Of a stretch of 64,000 bases of DNA, positions 1-7,299 are shown in pieces. The first letter of the stretch is position 1, and every line of letters starts with the position of its first letter. The position numbers and the translations under genes were made by a program. Source of the stretch: Paraburkholderia lycopersici (GTDB lineage Bacteria; Pseudomonadota; Gammaproteobacteria; Burkholderiales; Burkholderiaceae); the NCBI RefSeq assembly GCF_900096975.1, contig NZ_FMYQ01000016.1, positions 62,001-126,000 of the forward strand. Direction: 5' to 3'. Below the pieces are notes generated by a model. The model saw nothing but the letters and a program-made list of their open reading frames with translations. It was not told where the DNA came from and ran no database searches.

Positions 1-252
1 GCGCCCGCGCGGCTGGTAGCCGCGCCGGCCGGCGAGTCCCGGCTGCGGCACCGTCTCGTAGGCGTAGTTGTTTTTCGTGCGGAACGGCACGAGCGCCGCG
101 ACGCCGAGCGGCATGTTGACGAACGGATTGCGCGCCGTATGCGGGCCCGCCTCGACGAGCGCGATGCTCGCCGCGGGGCAGCGTTCGGCCAGACGCCCCG
201 CCAGCGACGCGCCGCCCGAGCCGCCGCCTACGATGATGTAGTCGTATTGCAT
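1..252 (-). CDS. GMC-family oxidoreductase, N-terminal part (cut by window edge)
   Basis: The 84 visible codons encode the start of a glucose-methanol-choline family flavoenzyme, which typically oxidises an alcohol to an aldehyde using FAD. The protein begins MQYDYIIVGGGSGG, the dinucleotide-binding GxGxxG-type motif for the ADP part of FAD, and continues with an acidic residue (VEAG) at the end of the second strand. The family's typical 'NMP..' segment and YETVPQP follow. The ATG at 250-252 is preceded by a GGGGAGA ribosome site. The gene continues past base 1. It is divergent from the aidB-like gene. Substrate is unknown. The aldehyde dehydrogenase gene across the divergent region could act on its product, but this is inference. 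Confidence 0.85.
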   Translation of the reverse strand, partial: MQYDYIIVGGGSGGASLAGRLAERCPAASIALVEAGPHTARNPFVNMPLGVAALVPFRTKNNYAYETVPQPGLAGRRGYQPRGR

Positions 253-642
253 CGTCTCCCCCATCCGGAGCGCTCCACGCAAGCTATTTGCACGGTCGTT
301 CGTTTCCGGTTTTAATGGCGCATTGTAGGAAGCGGCCGAAGGCTTGGGTTAGCTTTTATGTCAGAGCATCCCCTCTAAACGGGGAGCCGCGTGGCCGCCT
401 ATGATGGAAGCCGGTTCAGCCGCCAGCGCCGAAAGGGCCCAGCAAGAAGGGCAGGGAGCGCTGGAGCGTACATGCATGATCCACCTCACGGACGCTTCGA
501 TCGGGGCGGCCGCCGCGCACGCCGCTTCCCTGTCACGACAACGAACACAACACGAACGGCGCGCGTCGCCGCGCCTTGCATGGGACTGGACGAGCGCCGT
601 AGCGCCCGCTCCGGTCGACAGCTTTGCACAGGAGACAGGCAG
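253..642. other. Divergent intergenic region between GMC oxidoreductase and aidB-like genes
   Basis: This 390-base gap contains the control region for both divergent genes. A candidate sigma-70 promoter reads towards aidB (separate entry). The aidB reading frame stays open upstream to base 391, but this extension has low-complexity, unfamily-like sequence and is not treated as coding. No terminator or RNA gene is evident. Confidence 0.5.
288..316 (+). promoter_or_regulatory. Candidate sigma-70 promoter for aidB-like operon
   Basis: TTGCAC at 288-293, a 17-base spacer, then TTTAAT at 311-316. The -10 matches TATAAT at five of six positions; the -35 only at the first three. It would give a leader of about 320 bases before the aidB-like ATG, which is long, so a nearer promoter is possible. 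Confidence 0.35.
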
Positions 643-2415
643 ATGGACTCGACGGAAGTCACGCATCGCCCCGGCACGACCCACGAAGTCACGAACCAGG
701 CGCCGCCGCTCGCCGGCTACAACCTCTTCACCACCGACGCCGCGCTAGGCGAGGCGCTGACGCGCGCCGGCGCCGACTGGCACCGCGAGACGCTGGCGCG
801 CCATGGCGCCGAACTAGGCAAAGCCGAAACGCTGGCGCTCGCCGATCTCGCCAATCGCCACGAGCCCGAACTCCAGACGCACAGCCCGCGCGGCGAACGT
901 ATCGACGCGATCGAATTCCACCCGGCCTGGCATCGACTGCTGGCGTTGCTGCGCGAGCAAGGGCTGCACGCGCTGCCGTTTTCGGACCCGCGCCCCGGCG
1001 CGATGGCCGCGCGCTGCGCGGGCTACTTCCTGCACGCGCAACTGGAATCGGGGTCGCTGTGTCCGCTCACCATGACATTCGCGAGCATTCCCGTACTGCA
1101 GCGCGAGCCCGCGCTATTCGAGGCGCTGCGCGAGCCGCTCTACGCGCGCGAGCACGACCCGCGCGACGTGCCGTTCGCGCAAAAGCGTTCGATGATGATC
1201 GGCATGGGCATGACCGAGAAGCAGGGCGGCTCGGACGTGCGCAGCAACCGCACCGGGGCGCGTCCGGCGGGCGTCGAGACAGGCCGCGGCGCGGCGTATC
1301 TGCTCACCGGCCACAAGTGGTTCTTCTCCGCGCCGCAGTGCGACGCCCACCTCGTGCTCGCGCGCACCACGGAGCATGACGGTCTCTCGTGCTTCTTCGT
1401 GCCGCGCTACCGCCCCGACGGCGCGAAAAACGCCGTCCACGTGCAGCGCCTGAAGAACAAACTCGGCAACCGCTCGAACGCGAGCAGCGAAGTCGAGTTC
1501 TTCGACGCCTACGGCGTGATGGTCGGCGACGAGGGCCGCGGCGTGCCCACCATCATCGAGATGGCGAACTATACGCGGCTCGATTGCGTGATCGGCAGCG
1601 CGGCGCTCATGCGCGCGGCGCTCGTGCAGGCGATCCACCACGCGCGCCACCGCAGCGCATTCGGCCGCGTGCTTGCGGCGCAGCCGCTGATGCAGAACGT
1701 GCTCGCCGATCTCGCGCTCGAATCGGAGGCGGCGACGGCGCTCTTCATGCGTCTCGCGCGCGCGTTCGAGGACAGCGCCGATGCCGGGTCCGGCGACGCG
1801 GGCGCCAGCGACGCCGCCGCGCTCGAAGCGCGCGCCTGGCGGCGCATCGTCACGCCCGCGGCGAAGTTCTGGGTGTGCAAGCGCGCGCTTGCATTCACGG
1901 GCGAAGCGATGGAGGTCTGGGGCGGCAACGGCTACGTCGAAGACGGGCCGATGGCGCGCTTTTACCGCGAAGCGCCCGTCAACTCGATCTGGGAAGGCTC
2001 GGGCAACGTGATGTGCCTCGACGTGCTGCGCGCGCTGGAGCGCGAGGCCGACGCCGCGCAGGCGCTCTTTCTTGCGTGGCGGCGCGACGCGCAGACTCAC
2101 CCCGTGCTGAACGCCGCGCTCGACCGCCTCTCGGTGCTGCTCAACGGCGCGCCGGGCACGCGCGAGACGAGCGCCCGGCGCATCGCGCAGCAGATCGTGC
2201 TGATCGCGCAAGCCATGCTGCTGCGCGAAGGTCCGCCGGAAATGGCGGACGCGTTCATCGCCACGCGTCTGGACGAACACGACGCCGACTGCGACCGCGT
2301 GTTCGGCACGCTGCCCGCGCGCTTCGACCACGCAGCGATCATCGAGCGGGCGTTTGCGTCGCGCCCGGAACCGCCCGACCGCCCCCGCGCCGAACTCCAC
2401 GAGGACCGACCATGA
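643..2415 (+). CDS. aidB: AidB-like acyl-CoA dehydrogenase family protein
   Basis: 590 residues, somewhat longer than E. coli AidB (about 540). AidB is an FAD protein of the acyl-CoA dehydrogenase superfamily, induced in E. coli by alkylating agents and able to bind DNA. The central FAD-binding signature GMGMTEKQGGSDVRSN and the late motif PVNSIWEGSGNVMCLDVLR are characteristic of the AidB branch rather than of short-chain acyl-CoA dehydrogenases. The start was chosen at 643 because AGGAGA lies about seven bases upstream and the conserved protein begins there; the longer open frame from 391 is rejected. The stop overlaps the next ATG (ATGA), so the two genes are translationally coupled. A role in alkylation response or in acyl-CoA or fatty aldehyde metabolism cannot be settled from sequence alone. 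Confidence 0.85.
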   Translation: MDSTEVTHRPGTTHEVTNQAPPLAGYNLFTTDAALGEALTRAGADWHRETLARHGAELGKAETLALADLANRHEPELQTHSPRGERIDAIEFHPAWHRLLALLREQGLHALPFSDPRPGAMAARCAGYFLHAQLESGSLCPLTMTFASIPVLQREPALFEALREPLYAREHDPRDVPFAQKRSMMIGMGMTEKQGGSDVRSNRTGARPAGVETGRGAAYLLTGHKWFFSAPQCDAHLVLARTTEHDGLSCFFVPRYRPDGAKNAVHVQRLKNKLGNRSNASSEVEFFDAYGVMVGDEGRGVPTIIEMANYTRLDCVIGSAALMRAALVQAIHHARHRSAFGRVLAAQPLMQNVLADLALESEAATALFMRLARAFEDSADAGSGDAGASDAAALEARAWRRIVTPAAKFWVCKRALAFTGEAMEVWGGNGYVEDGPMARFYREAPVNSIWEGSGNVMCLDVLRALEREADAAQALFLAWRRDAQTHPVLNAALDRLSVLLNGAPGTRETSARRIAQQIVLIAQAMLLREGPPEMADAFIATRLDEHDADCDRVFGTLPARFDHAAIIERAFASRPEPPDRPRAELHEDRP

Positions 2416-3863
2416 AGCAGGACCTGCCCGACGCCCTCTCGCGCCCCGCGAGCACGCCGCCCGACGGCCCGCCCGCGGCGCTGGACGCCCTGCTCGCCGC
2501 GCAACGCGAAGCCTTTTTGCGCGACCCGTTTCCCGCCTGGGAAGCGCGCGCCCGCAACCTGAAGGCCCTGCGCGACGTGCTCTTCGCGCACCAGGACGCG
2601 CTCGCCGAGGCGATGAACGCCGACTTCGGCCAGCGCTCGAAGGCGGAGGTCGCCCTTGCGGAATTCGTCGTCCTGAAGCAGGAGATCGACGCCGCGCTCC
2701 GGCACGGCGCACGCTGGATGAAGCCGCGTCGGCGCCCGGTGGGCAAGTGGCTGCTGCCGGGCCGCGCGAAGGTGATGCCGCAGCCGCTCGGCGTGGCGGG
2801 CATCGTCGTGCCGTGGAACTATCCGCTGCTGCTCGGCGCGAGCCCGCTCGTGTGCGCGCTCGCGGCTGGCAACCGCGCCATGATCAAGATGTCGGAGCTC
2901 ACGCCGCGGACCTCGGCGCTCTTCGAAGCGCTGATCGGCAAGACGTTCGCGCGCGACCATGTGGCGGTCGTGAGCGGCGACGCCGCCGTGGGCGCCGCCT
3001 TCAGCGCGCTGCCGTTCGACCATCTGCTCTTCACGGGCTCGACGCGCGTGGGGCACGAGGTCATGCGCGCGGCGGCCGCGAACCTCACGCCCGTCACGCT
3101 CGAACTGGGCGGCAAGTCGCCCGTCATCATCGGCGAGCACGCGCGCCTCGCCTATGCCGTCGACAGCCTGCTGCTCGGCAAGACGCTGAACGCGGGGCAA
3201 ACCTGCATCGCGCCCGACTACGTGCTGCTGCCGCGCGGCCAGGAAGACGCTTTCATCGCGCGCGCCCGCACGCGCTTCGCGCAGCTTTATCCCGACTTCG
3301 CGAACAACCGCGACTACACGTCGATCATCTCGGCGCGCCACTTCGAACGCCTCACGCGCCTCGCCGACGAAGCGCAGGCAAGCGGCGCGCAACTGCACGC
3401 GCTCGGCGCGCACGACGCCGCCGCGCGGCGCTTCGCGCCCGTCATCGTGACGAATGCCGGTACGCAGACCGCGCTCATGCAGGAGGAGATCTTCGGGCCG
3501 CTCCTGCCGCTCGTGCCCTACGACACGCTCGACGAAGCCCTGCGCTACGTGAACGCGCGTCCTCGCCCGCTCTCGCTCTATCTGTACGCCGACGACGCGC
3601 CCACGGTCGAGCGCGTGACGCGCGAAACGGTGGCGGGCGGCATGTCGGTGAACGAAACGCTCATGCACATCGCCGCCGAGGGGCTGCCGTTCGGCGGCGT
3701 CGGCGCGAGCGGCATGGGCGCGTATCACGGCTACGAGGGCTTCGTCACGTTCTCGAAGATGAAGCCGGTCTTCACCCAGTCGCGCCTGAACGCGCGCGGA
3801 CTCGTCGCCCCGCCCTACGGCAAGCGGTTCGGCCTGCTGATCAGGTTGATGTTGAAGGTTTGA
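2412..3863 (+). CDS. Coniferyl-aldehyde-type NAD(P)-dependent aldehyde dehydrogenase
   Basis: 483-residue aldehyde dehydrogenase oxidising an aldehyde to the acid with NAD(P). It shows the PWNYP substrate/cofactor motif, FTGST at the Rossmann glycine loop, the general-base glutamate E231 in LELGGKSP, and the catalytic cysteine C265 in NAGQTCIAPDY. The short length without a mitochondrial-type N-terminus, and the ASGMGAYHGYEGF C-terminal segment, match the class 3-like/coniferyl aldehyde dehydrogenase group (CalB). It overlaps the upstream aidB-like gene by four bases and its last 23 bases overlap the convergent FlhB-like gene. The true substrate may be another aromatic or long-chain aldehyde. 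Confidence 0.85.
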   Translation: MKQDLPDALSRPASTPPDGPPAALDALLAAQREAFLRDPFPAWEARARNLKALRDVLFAHQDALAEAMNADFGQRSKAEVALAEFVVLKQEIDAALRHGARWMKPRRRPVGKWLLPGRAKVMPQPLGVAGIVVPWNYPLLLGASPLVCALAAGNRAMIKMSELTPRTSALFEALIGKTFARDHVAVVSGDAAVGAAFSALPFDHLLFTGSTRVGHEVMRAAAANLTPVTLELGGKSPVIIGEHARLAYAVDSLLLGKTLNAGQTCIAPDYVLLPRGQEDAFIARARTRFAQLYPDFANNRDYTSIISARHFERLTRLADEAQASGAQLHALGAHDAAARRFAPVIVTNAGTQTALMQEEIFGPLLPLVPYDTLDEALRYVNARPRPLSLYLYADDAPTVERVTRETVAGGMSVNETLMHIAAEGLPFGGVGASGMGAYHGYEGFVTFSKMKPVFTQSRLNARGLVAPPYGKRFGLLIRLMLKV

Positions 3864-4254
3864 ACGGCAGCGCGGGGCGGCCGCGCCGCGCGCCGCCAAT
3901 CGTGCGGATATCGCGGATATCGCGGCCAGATGCGGCGTCGCCCGGCCGGGCGTTGCGCGCTTCGGCGGCCTCTTTGGCTTTCGCTGCGTCGTCGGCTTCG
4001 AGCCGGTGCAGCCATGCAAGCAGCTCGGCCACCGCCTGGTAGAGCTGCGGTGGAATCTTCGCGTCCAGGTCCACGCGCATGAGCAAGGAGACCATCTCCG
4101 GCGCCTCGTGCACATAGAGGCCCGCTTCCTTCGCGCGCTGCACGATCATCTCCGCGACGAGGCCGTAGCCCTTCGCGACCACGCGCGGCGCGCCGTCTCC
4201 GTCCGGGGCGTCGTAGGCGAGCGCCGCGGCGCTCTGGCGGTGCGTGCGGCTCAT
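3841..4254 (-). CDS. Free-standing FlhB C-terminal domain (FlhB-like export switch protein)
   Basis: 137-residue soluble protein equivalent to the cytoplasmic C-terminal subdomain of FlhB, with no membrane segments. It aligns closely with full-length FlhB encoded at 40782-42107: VVAKG matches VVAKG, and the motifs IPPQLYQAVAELLAW and IPGPLYGAVAQVLAW correspond. Its start (MSRTH..) coincides with the autocleavage junction of FlhB (N-PTH), so it resembles the cleaved FlhB-CC fragment made as a separate protein. ATG at 4252-4254 overlaps the stop of the FliK-like gene by one base (TGATG), so the two are coupled. Similar proteins in other bacteria (FhlB/FlhX) can substitute for the FlhB C-terminus. 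Last gene of the fliS-fliT-fliK-like operon. Confidence 0.85.
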   Translation of the reverse strand: MSRTHRQSAAALAYDAPDGDGAPRVVAKGYGLVAEMIVQRAKEAGLYVHEAPEMVSLLMRVDLDAKIPPQLYQAVAELLAWLHRLEADDAAKAKEAAEARNARPGDAASGRDIRDIRTIGGARRGRPALPFKPSTST

Positions 4255-5702
4255 CACAGCTCCCAGTCGTGATCGTTGGCTTCGGTGGCGGGCGCGGCAG
4301 GCGCGTCCGCCACGGCGTTCGCGCTCGCGGTTTGCGCAGCGTAGGCGCTCGCGGCCTTCGCCGCGTCGGCGGGGCTGGCCGCCGCGCCGCTGCCGATTTC
4401 GCGGATCGAGAGCCCCGCGAGCGTGAGCCCGAGCGCCTCGAGCCGCCCGCGCAACGCTTCGCTCTCCGCGGTGAGGCGCGCGGCGCCGCCCGTGCTTGCC
4501 TGCACGCGCACGGCGAGCGTCGAGCCCGTGAGCGTGAGTTCCGCATCGACGGTGCCGAGCTTCGGCAGCGCGAGCGTGAGGCGCGTGCGCCAGGGAAGGT
4601 CGCCGGCGTCAGCGCCGCCGGCGCCGTGGCGCGGATCGCGGGCGTCGTAGTCGTCCTGCTGGATGCTCCAGTCGACCCGCACGCCCGGCCACGCCTCGCC
4701 GTTCCAGCGAAACTCGCCGGTCGCGAGCAGGTCGAGCTGCTGGCGCACGAGCGGAACCACGGCCGGATGGACCGGCGAACCGTTGGCCTGCGCGGCCGCA
4801 TCGTGCATGGCGGGCAGCAGCGTGTCGGCGAGCGCGGCGCCTGCACGCGCCGGGTTTTGGGGCTGGCCCATGGCGGCGTCGCCGGTCAGATCGGCTAACG
4901 CGGGGAACGCGCGCGCCCCGCCGGCGTTGGCGGCATTCGCGGCGCTGGAGTCGCCTCGGGCACCGCCGGGCGCGTCGGAAAACGCTTCGGTCCACTGCAC
5001 GTCGTCGACGTCGTCCGCGGCGCGGCTCCAGTCCAGCGGGAGCTGCGAGCCCGACGCGAGCAGGCGGTTCTGCGGTTCCTCGGCAAGCTCGGCGGGCGAG
5101 CGCTGGCCGCGCAGCCACTCGGCAAGATGCGCTTCGTAGAAGAGCCCGCTCTCGCTCACGGTCTGCGCAAGCGAAGCGGCGAGCGCCGCGACCGGGCCGG
5201 CCTGGGCGGCTTGCGCCGCTTGAGCGGATGAGGTTTGCGCGGCCGCTGCGGCCTGCGTGCCGACGCCGGCCCCGGCCGGCGAGTCGCTCGCCGCGGCCTG
5301 GGCCGCGAGCGCCGGGTCCGCCAGCAGCGCGGCTTCCAGCGCCTCGCCTTCGGCGCCCGCGAGACCGGGCAGCGGCAGGCTGGCCGCGCCGCCCGGCGCC
5401 TCGGCCGAACCGCCGGCTCCGGGATCGGCCCAGAGCGGCGCGCGGCCCACCACGGCCGACGTCGCCTCCCCGCCCGATCGGATGATGGCGTCGAGCGCGA
5501 GCGCAACCGCCGAAAGAACGGTTTGCGTCGAGTCCTGCGTGCCGCCGGGGCTGGTGCCGGTGTCGGCGAGGGCTGTGCTGCCTGTCGCGAGCGCGGAAAC
5601 GCCCGTTTGCGCCGCTCCGGCGGCGCCTTGCGGGCCGACCGGCGTGAGCGCCGCTATGCGGCTCGCGAGGAGCGCGGCGGCTCCGGTGTCGATTCCGTTC
5701 AT
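4254..5702 (-). CDS. FliK-like flagellar hook-length control domain protein (second copy)
   Basis: 482 residues. The first two thirds are low-complexity Ala/Gly-rich sequence as in FliK rulers. The C-terminal part (about residues 320-440) has the Flg_hook substrate-switch domain: PWRTRLTLALPKLGTVDAEL followed by an amphipathic tail. This is distinct from the fliK gene at 12904-14430. It is encoded downstream of fliST and directly coupled to a free FlhB C-terminal domain, so a FliK-FlhB-type partner relationship is likely. Whether it measures hook length or acts on another substrate class is unknown. Confidence 0.75.
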   Translation of the reverse strand: MNGIDTGAAALLASRIAALTPVGPQGAAGAAQTGVSALATGSTALADTGTSPGGTQDSTQTVLSAVALALDAIIRSGGEATSAVVGRAPLWADPGAGGSAEAPGGAASLPLPGLAGAEGEALEAALLADPALAAQAAASDSPAGAGVGTQAAAAAQTSSAQAAQAAQAGPVAALAASLAQTVSESGLFYEAHLAEWLRGQRSPAELAEEPQNRLLASGSQLPLDWSRAADDVDDVQWTEAFSDAPGGARGDSSAANAANAGGARAFPALADLTGDAAMGQPQNPARAGAALADTLLPAMHDAAAQANGSPVHPAVVPLVRQQLDLLATGEFRWNGEAWPGVRVDWSIQQDDYDARDPRHGAGGADAGDLPWRTRLTLALPKLGTVDAELTLTGSTLAVRVQASTGGAARLTAESEALRGRLEALGLTLAGLSIREIGSGAAASPADAAKAASAYAAQTASANAVADAPAAPATEANDHDWEL

Positions 5703-5769
5703 GATTTTCCGGATCTGCGCACAGCGCTCACATGCCGCTCACAACGCGCCTCTCGCGCGGCGCACCGCG

Positions 5770-6111
5770 CTAGCGTGCGCCGTAGATTTCCTGCAGGACC
5801 CGCGCGGGCTGCACGGTGCCGTAAAAAAGCGCCGAAAGGCGCGCCATGCAAGGGCTTGCGAGGTCGCGAATGGCGGCGTCGTCGGCGAGGATCTGACGAA
5901 TGAGTTCGTACTTGCGCGCCCGCTCGGCGACCGTGAGCAGTACGGCCGCCTCGCCGTCCTTCAAGGCGTCGACGAGGCTCCGGTATTCCTCCTGCAAGCC
6001 GATCAGATCGTTCCAGTGTGCATCGCGCGCCGCGCAGAGCATTTGCCCCGACACGGCCGCAATCGCTTCGTAGCGGGCGAAGTAGTCTGCTTTTGAACTC
6101 ATCTCGTCCAT
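5770..6111 (-). CDS. fliT: FliT-like flagellar export chaperone
   Basis: 113-residue, largely helical protein in the position of fliT immediately after fliS. In enteric bacteria FliT is the chaperone of the cap protein FliD and also inhibits FlhDC. The sequence (SSKADYFARYEAIAAVSGQM at the N-terminus) is typical of the short FliT proteins of beta-proteobacteria, which are poorly conserved, so assignment rests mainly on length and context. The ATG at 6111 overlaps fliS by 13 bases. A second ATG at 6102 is also possible. No cap gene is present in the window. Confidence 0.75.
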   Translation of the reverse strand: MDEMSSKADYFARYEAIAAVSGQMLCAARDAHWNDLIGLQEEYRSLVDALKDGEAAVLLTVAERARKYELIRQILADDAAIRDLASPCMARLSALFYGTVQPARVLQEIYGAR

Positions 6112-6545
6112 GTGCCGGCTGCTGGCGCGGATGACTGTTCGGCCATCCGTGCCGCTTCCGGCGCAATCCCCAACCAGGCTTCTTCGAGCGTAGCCAGCAG
6201 TCCGTCGACCTCGACGAGCATGGTCTCGCTCTGATTGATATTGGCTTCCAGCAGGCGCCGCGCCATGTAGCTGTACAGCGCATTGAGGCGCTGGGCGATC
6301 TCGCCGCCCGCCTCCATGTTCAACGCGAGCTGGAGCCCGCTTTCGACAATGCGGATCGCCTTGGCGATCGCCTCGCAGCGTGGGCCGACGTTGCCGGCCT
6401 GCAAGTGCATACGTGCCTGCGCAATGGCTTGCCGCGCTCCCTGGTAGAGGAGTTCGATCAGCTTGTGCGGGCTTGCACCCATGACCCCCGTTTCGACGCC
6501 CACGCGTGCATAGGCGCTGGCTCCAGATTGGGCAGGGGAAAACAT
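6099..6545 (-). CDS. fliS: Flagellin export chaperone FliS
   Basis: 148 residues. FliS binds the C-terminus of flagellin in the cytoplasm and prevents premature polymerisation. The family core ASPHKLIELLYQGA near residue 24 and the Y-(M)-ARRLLEAN helix (about residues 85-100) are present. The start at 6545 is set by a strong GAGGAGGAG ribosome site; the frame remains open upstream through the sigma-28 promoter region but this is not coding. First gene of a fliS-fliT-fliK-like-flhB-like operon transcribed from that promoter. Confidence 0.92.
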   Translation of the reverse strand: MFSPAQSGASAYARVGVETGVMGASPHKLIELLYQGARQAIAQARMHLQAGNVGPRCEAIAKAIRIVESGLQLALNMEAGGEIAQRLNALYSYMARRLLEANINQSETMLVEVDGLLATLEEAWLGIAPEAARMAEQSSAPAAGTWTR

Positions 6546-6629
6546 CGGCGCTCCTCCTCGAATGACGTTGGCTTGAATACGGTCGCCCGACATGCCGCGC
6601 ATGTGCGGCGGCGGGCAGTTCTAGCCGGG

Positions 6630-6657
6630 TTATCGGAACGTAGGGGAGGAAGCTTTA
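6630..6657 (-). promoter_or_regulatory. Sigma-28 (FliA) promoter of fliS operon
   Basis: Reading on the minus strand: TAAAGCTT (6657-6650), 12 bases, TCCGATAA (6637-6630). This matches the consensus TAAAGTTT-N11-GCCGATAA at 7 of 8 positions in each box, with one extra spacer base. The predicted start of transcription lies about 75 bases before the fliS ATG. Confidence 0.85.
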
Positions 6658-6689
6658 GCGCGTTGCGCGGGCGAAGGCTTCGGCGGGCA

Positions 6690-7025
6690 TCACACCTGGA
6701 TCTGCATGATGTCGGTGTAGGCCGAAACGAGCTTGTTGCGCACCTGCAGGCCGAACTGGAAGCCGATGTTCGCTTTCTGCATGTCGACCATCACGTCGTT
6801 GAGCGACACGTTGTTCGCGCCCAGCTCGAACGCCTGCGACTCGCCCACGGCCTTCTGCTGGTCGTCGCTGATCTTGTCGAGCGACGCCTTGAGCGCCGCC
6901 GCGAACCCGCCGGCCGTCGCCGCCCCCGATGATTCGTCGGCTGCGGTGGGGCCGCCGGCCGCCTGCGCCGCCATCGACTGCATTTGCGCCAGGGCGGACG
7001 TGAGCGGAGATACTGGCACGGTCAT
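6690..7025 (-). CDS. fliE: Flagellar hook-basal body protein FliE
   Basis: 111 residues. FliE is the junction protein between the MS ring and the proximal rod and is an early export substrate. The C-terminal half carries the family pattern [20 protein letters not shown] (near residues 68-87) and ends with [17 protein letters not shown], the conserved rod-type helix. Start ATG at 7025; the upstream open frame is not conserved. Transcribed divergently from fliF with an inverted-repeat operator between them. Confidence 0.95.
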   Translation of the reverse strand: MTVPVSPLTSALAQMQSMAAQAAGGPTAADESSGAATAGGFAAALKASLDKISDDQQKAVGESQAFELGANNVSLNDVMVDMQKANIGFQFGLQVRNKLVSAYTDIMQIQV

Positions 7026-7174
7026 GTTTGCTCCACGAAAAAGGGACACGCGAAGGTATTGCGGGGCCGAGCCCCTGGCCGGGCGGCGGGAAACCGCGGG
7101 GCCGGCCGGCACGGCGTGCTGACAGAACGCCGAGTCTGGGGGAGAGCATAGCAGCGGGTCTGTTCGGGCAGCCC

Positions 7175-7205
7175 CGAAACTAGGGGGAAAACCCGGCTCT
7201 ATTCG
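7175..7205. promoter_or_regulatory. Inverted-repeat operator between fliE and fliF (candidate FlhDC box)
   Basis: CGAAACTAG at 7175-7183 and CTATTCG at 7199-7205 flank a GC-rich centre (GGGGAAAACCCGGCT). The same arrangement occurs in front of fliL, flgB/flgA and flhB, all class II flagellar units. The half-site core resembles the AAATAGCG part of the E. coli FlhD4C2 box. It lies about 95 bases from the fliF start and 150 from fliE. Confidence 0.65.
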
Positions 7206-7299
7206 CGCAATCGGCTTGCCAATGGCTGAGGATAATCCCTCACGTGAAAGTCTCCGCCGTGCGCGGCGAGACCTGGAAGCCCCCGGAGATACCCGTCGC

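Noticed and set aside
391-642. In-frame upstream extension of the aidB-like gene
   Set aside because: No resemblance to the family, and the ATG at 643 has a good ribosome site; the upstream part overlaps probable promoter sequence.
6546-6602. Upstream extension of FliS
   Set aside because: Would begin in the leader; the conserved protein starts at 6545 after GAGGAGGAG.
6622-6637. Single half-site (TAGCCGGG) like the class II operator near fliS
   Set aside because: Only one arm present and it overlaps the sigma-28 -10 box; may be chance.
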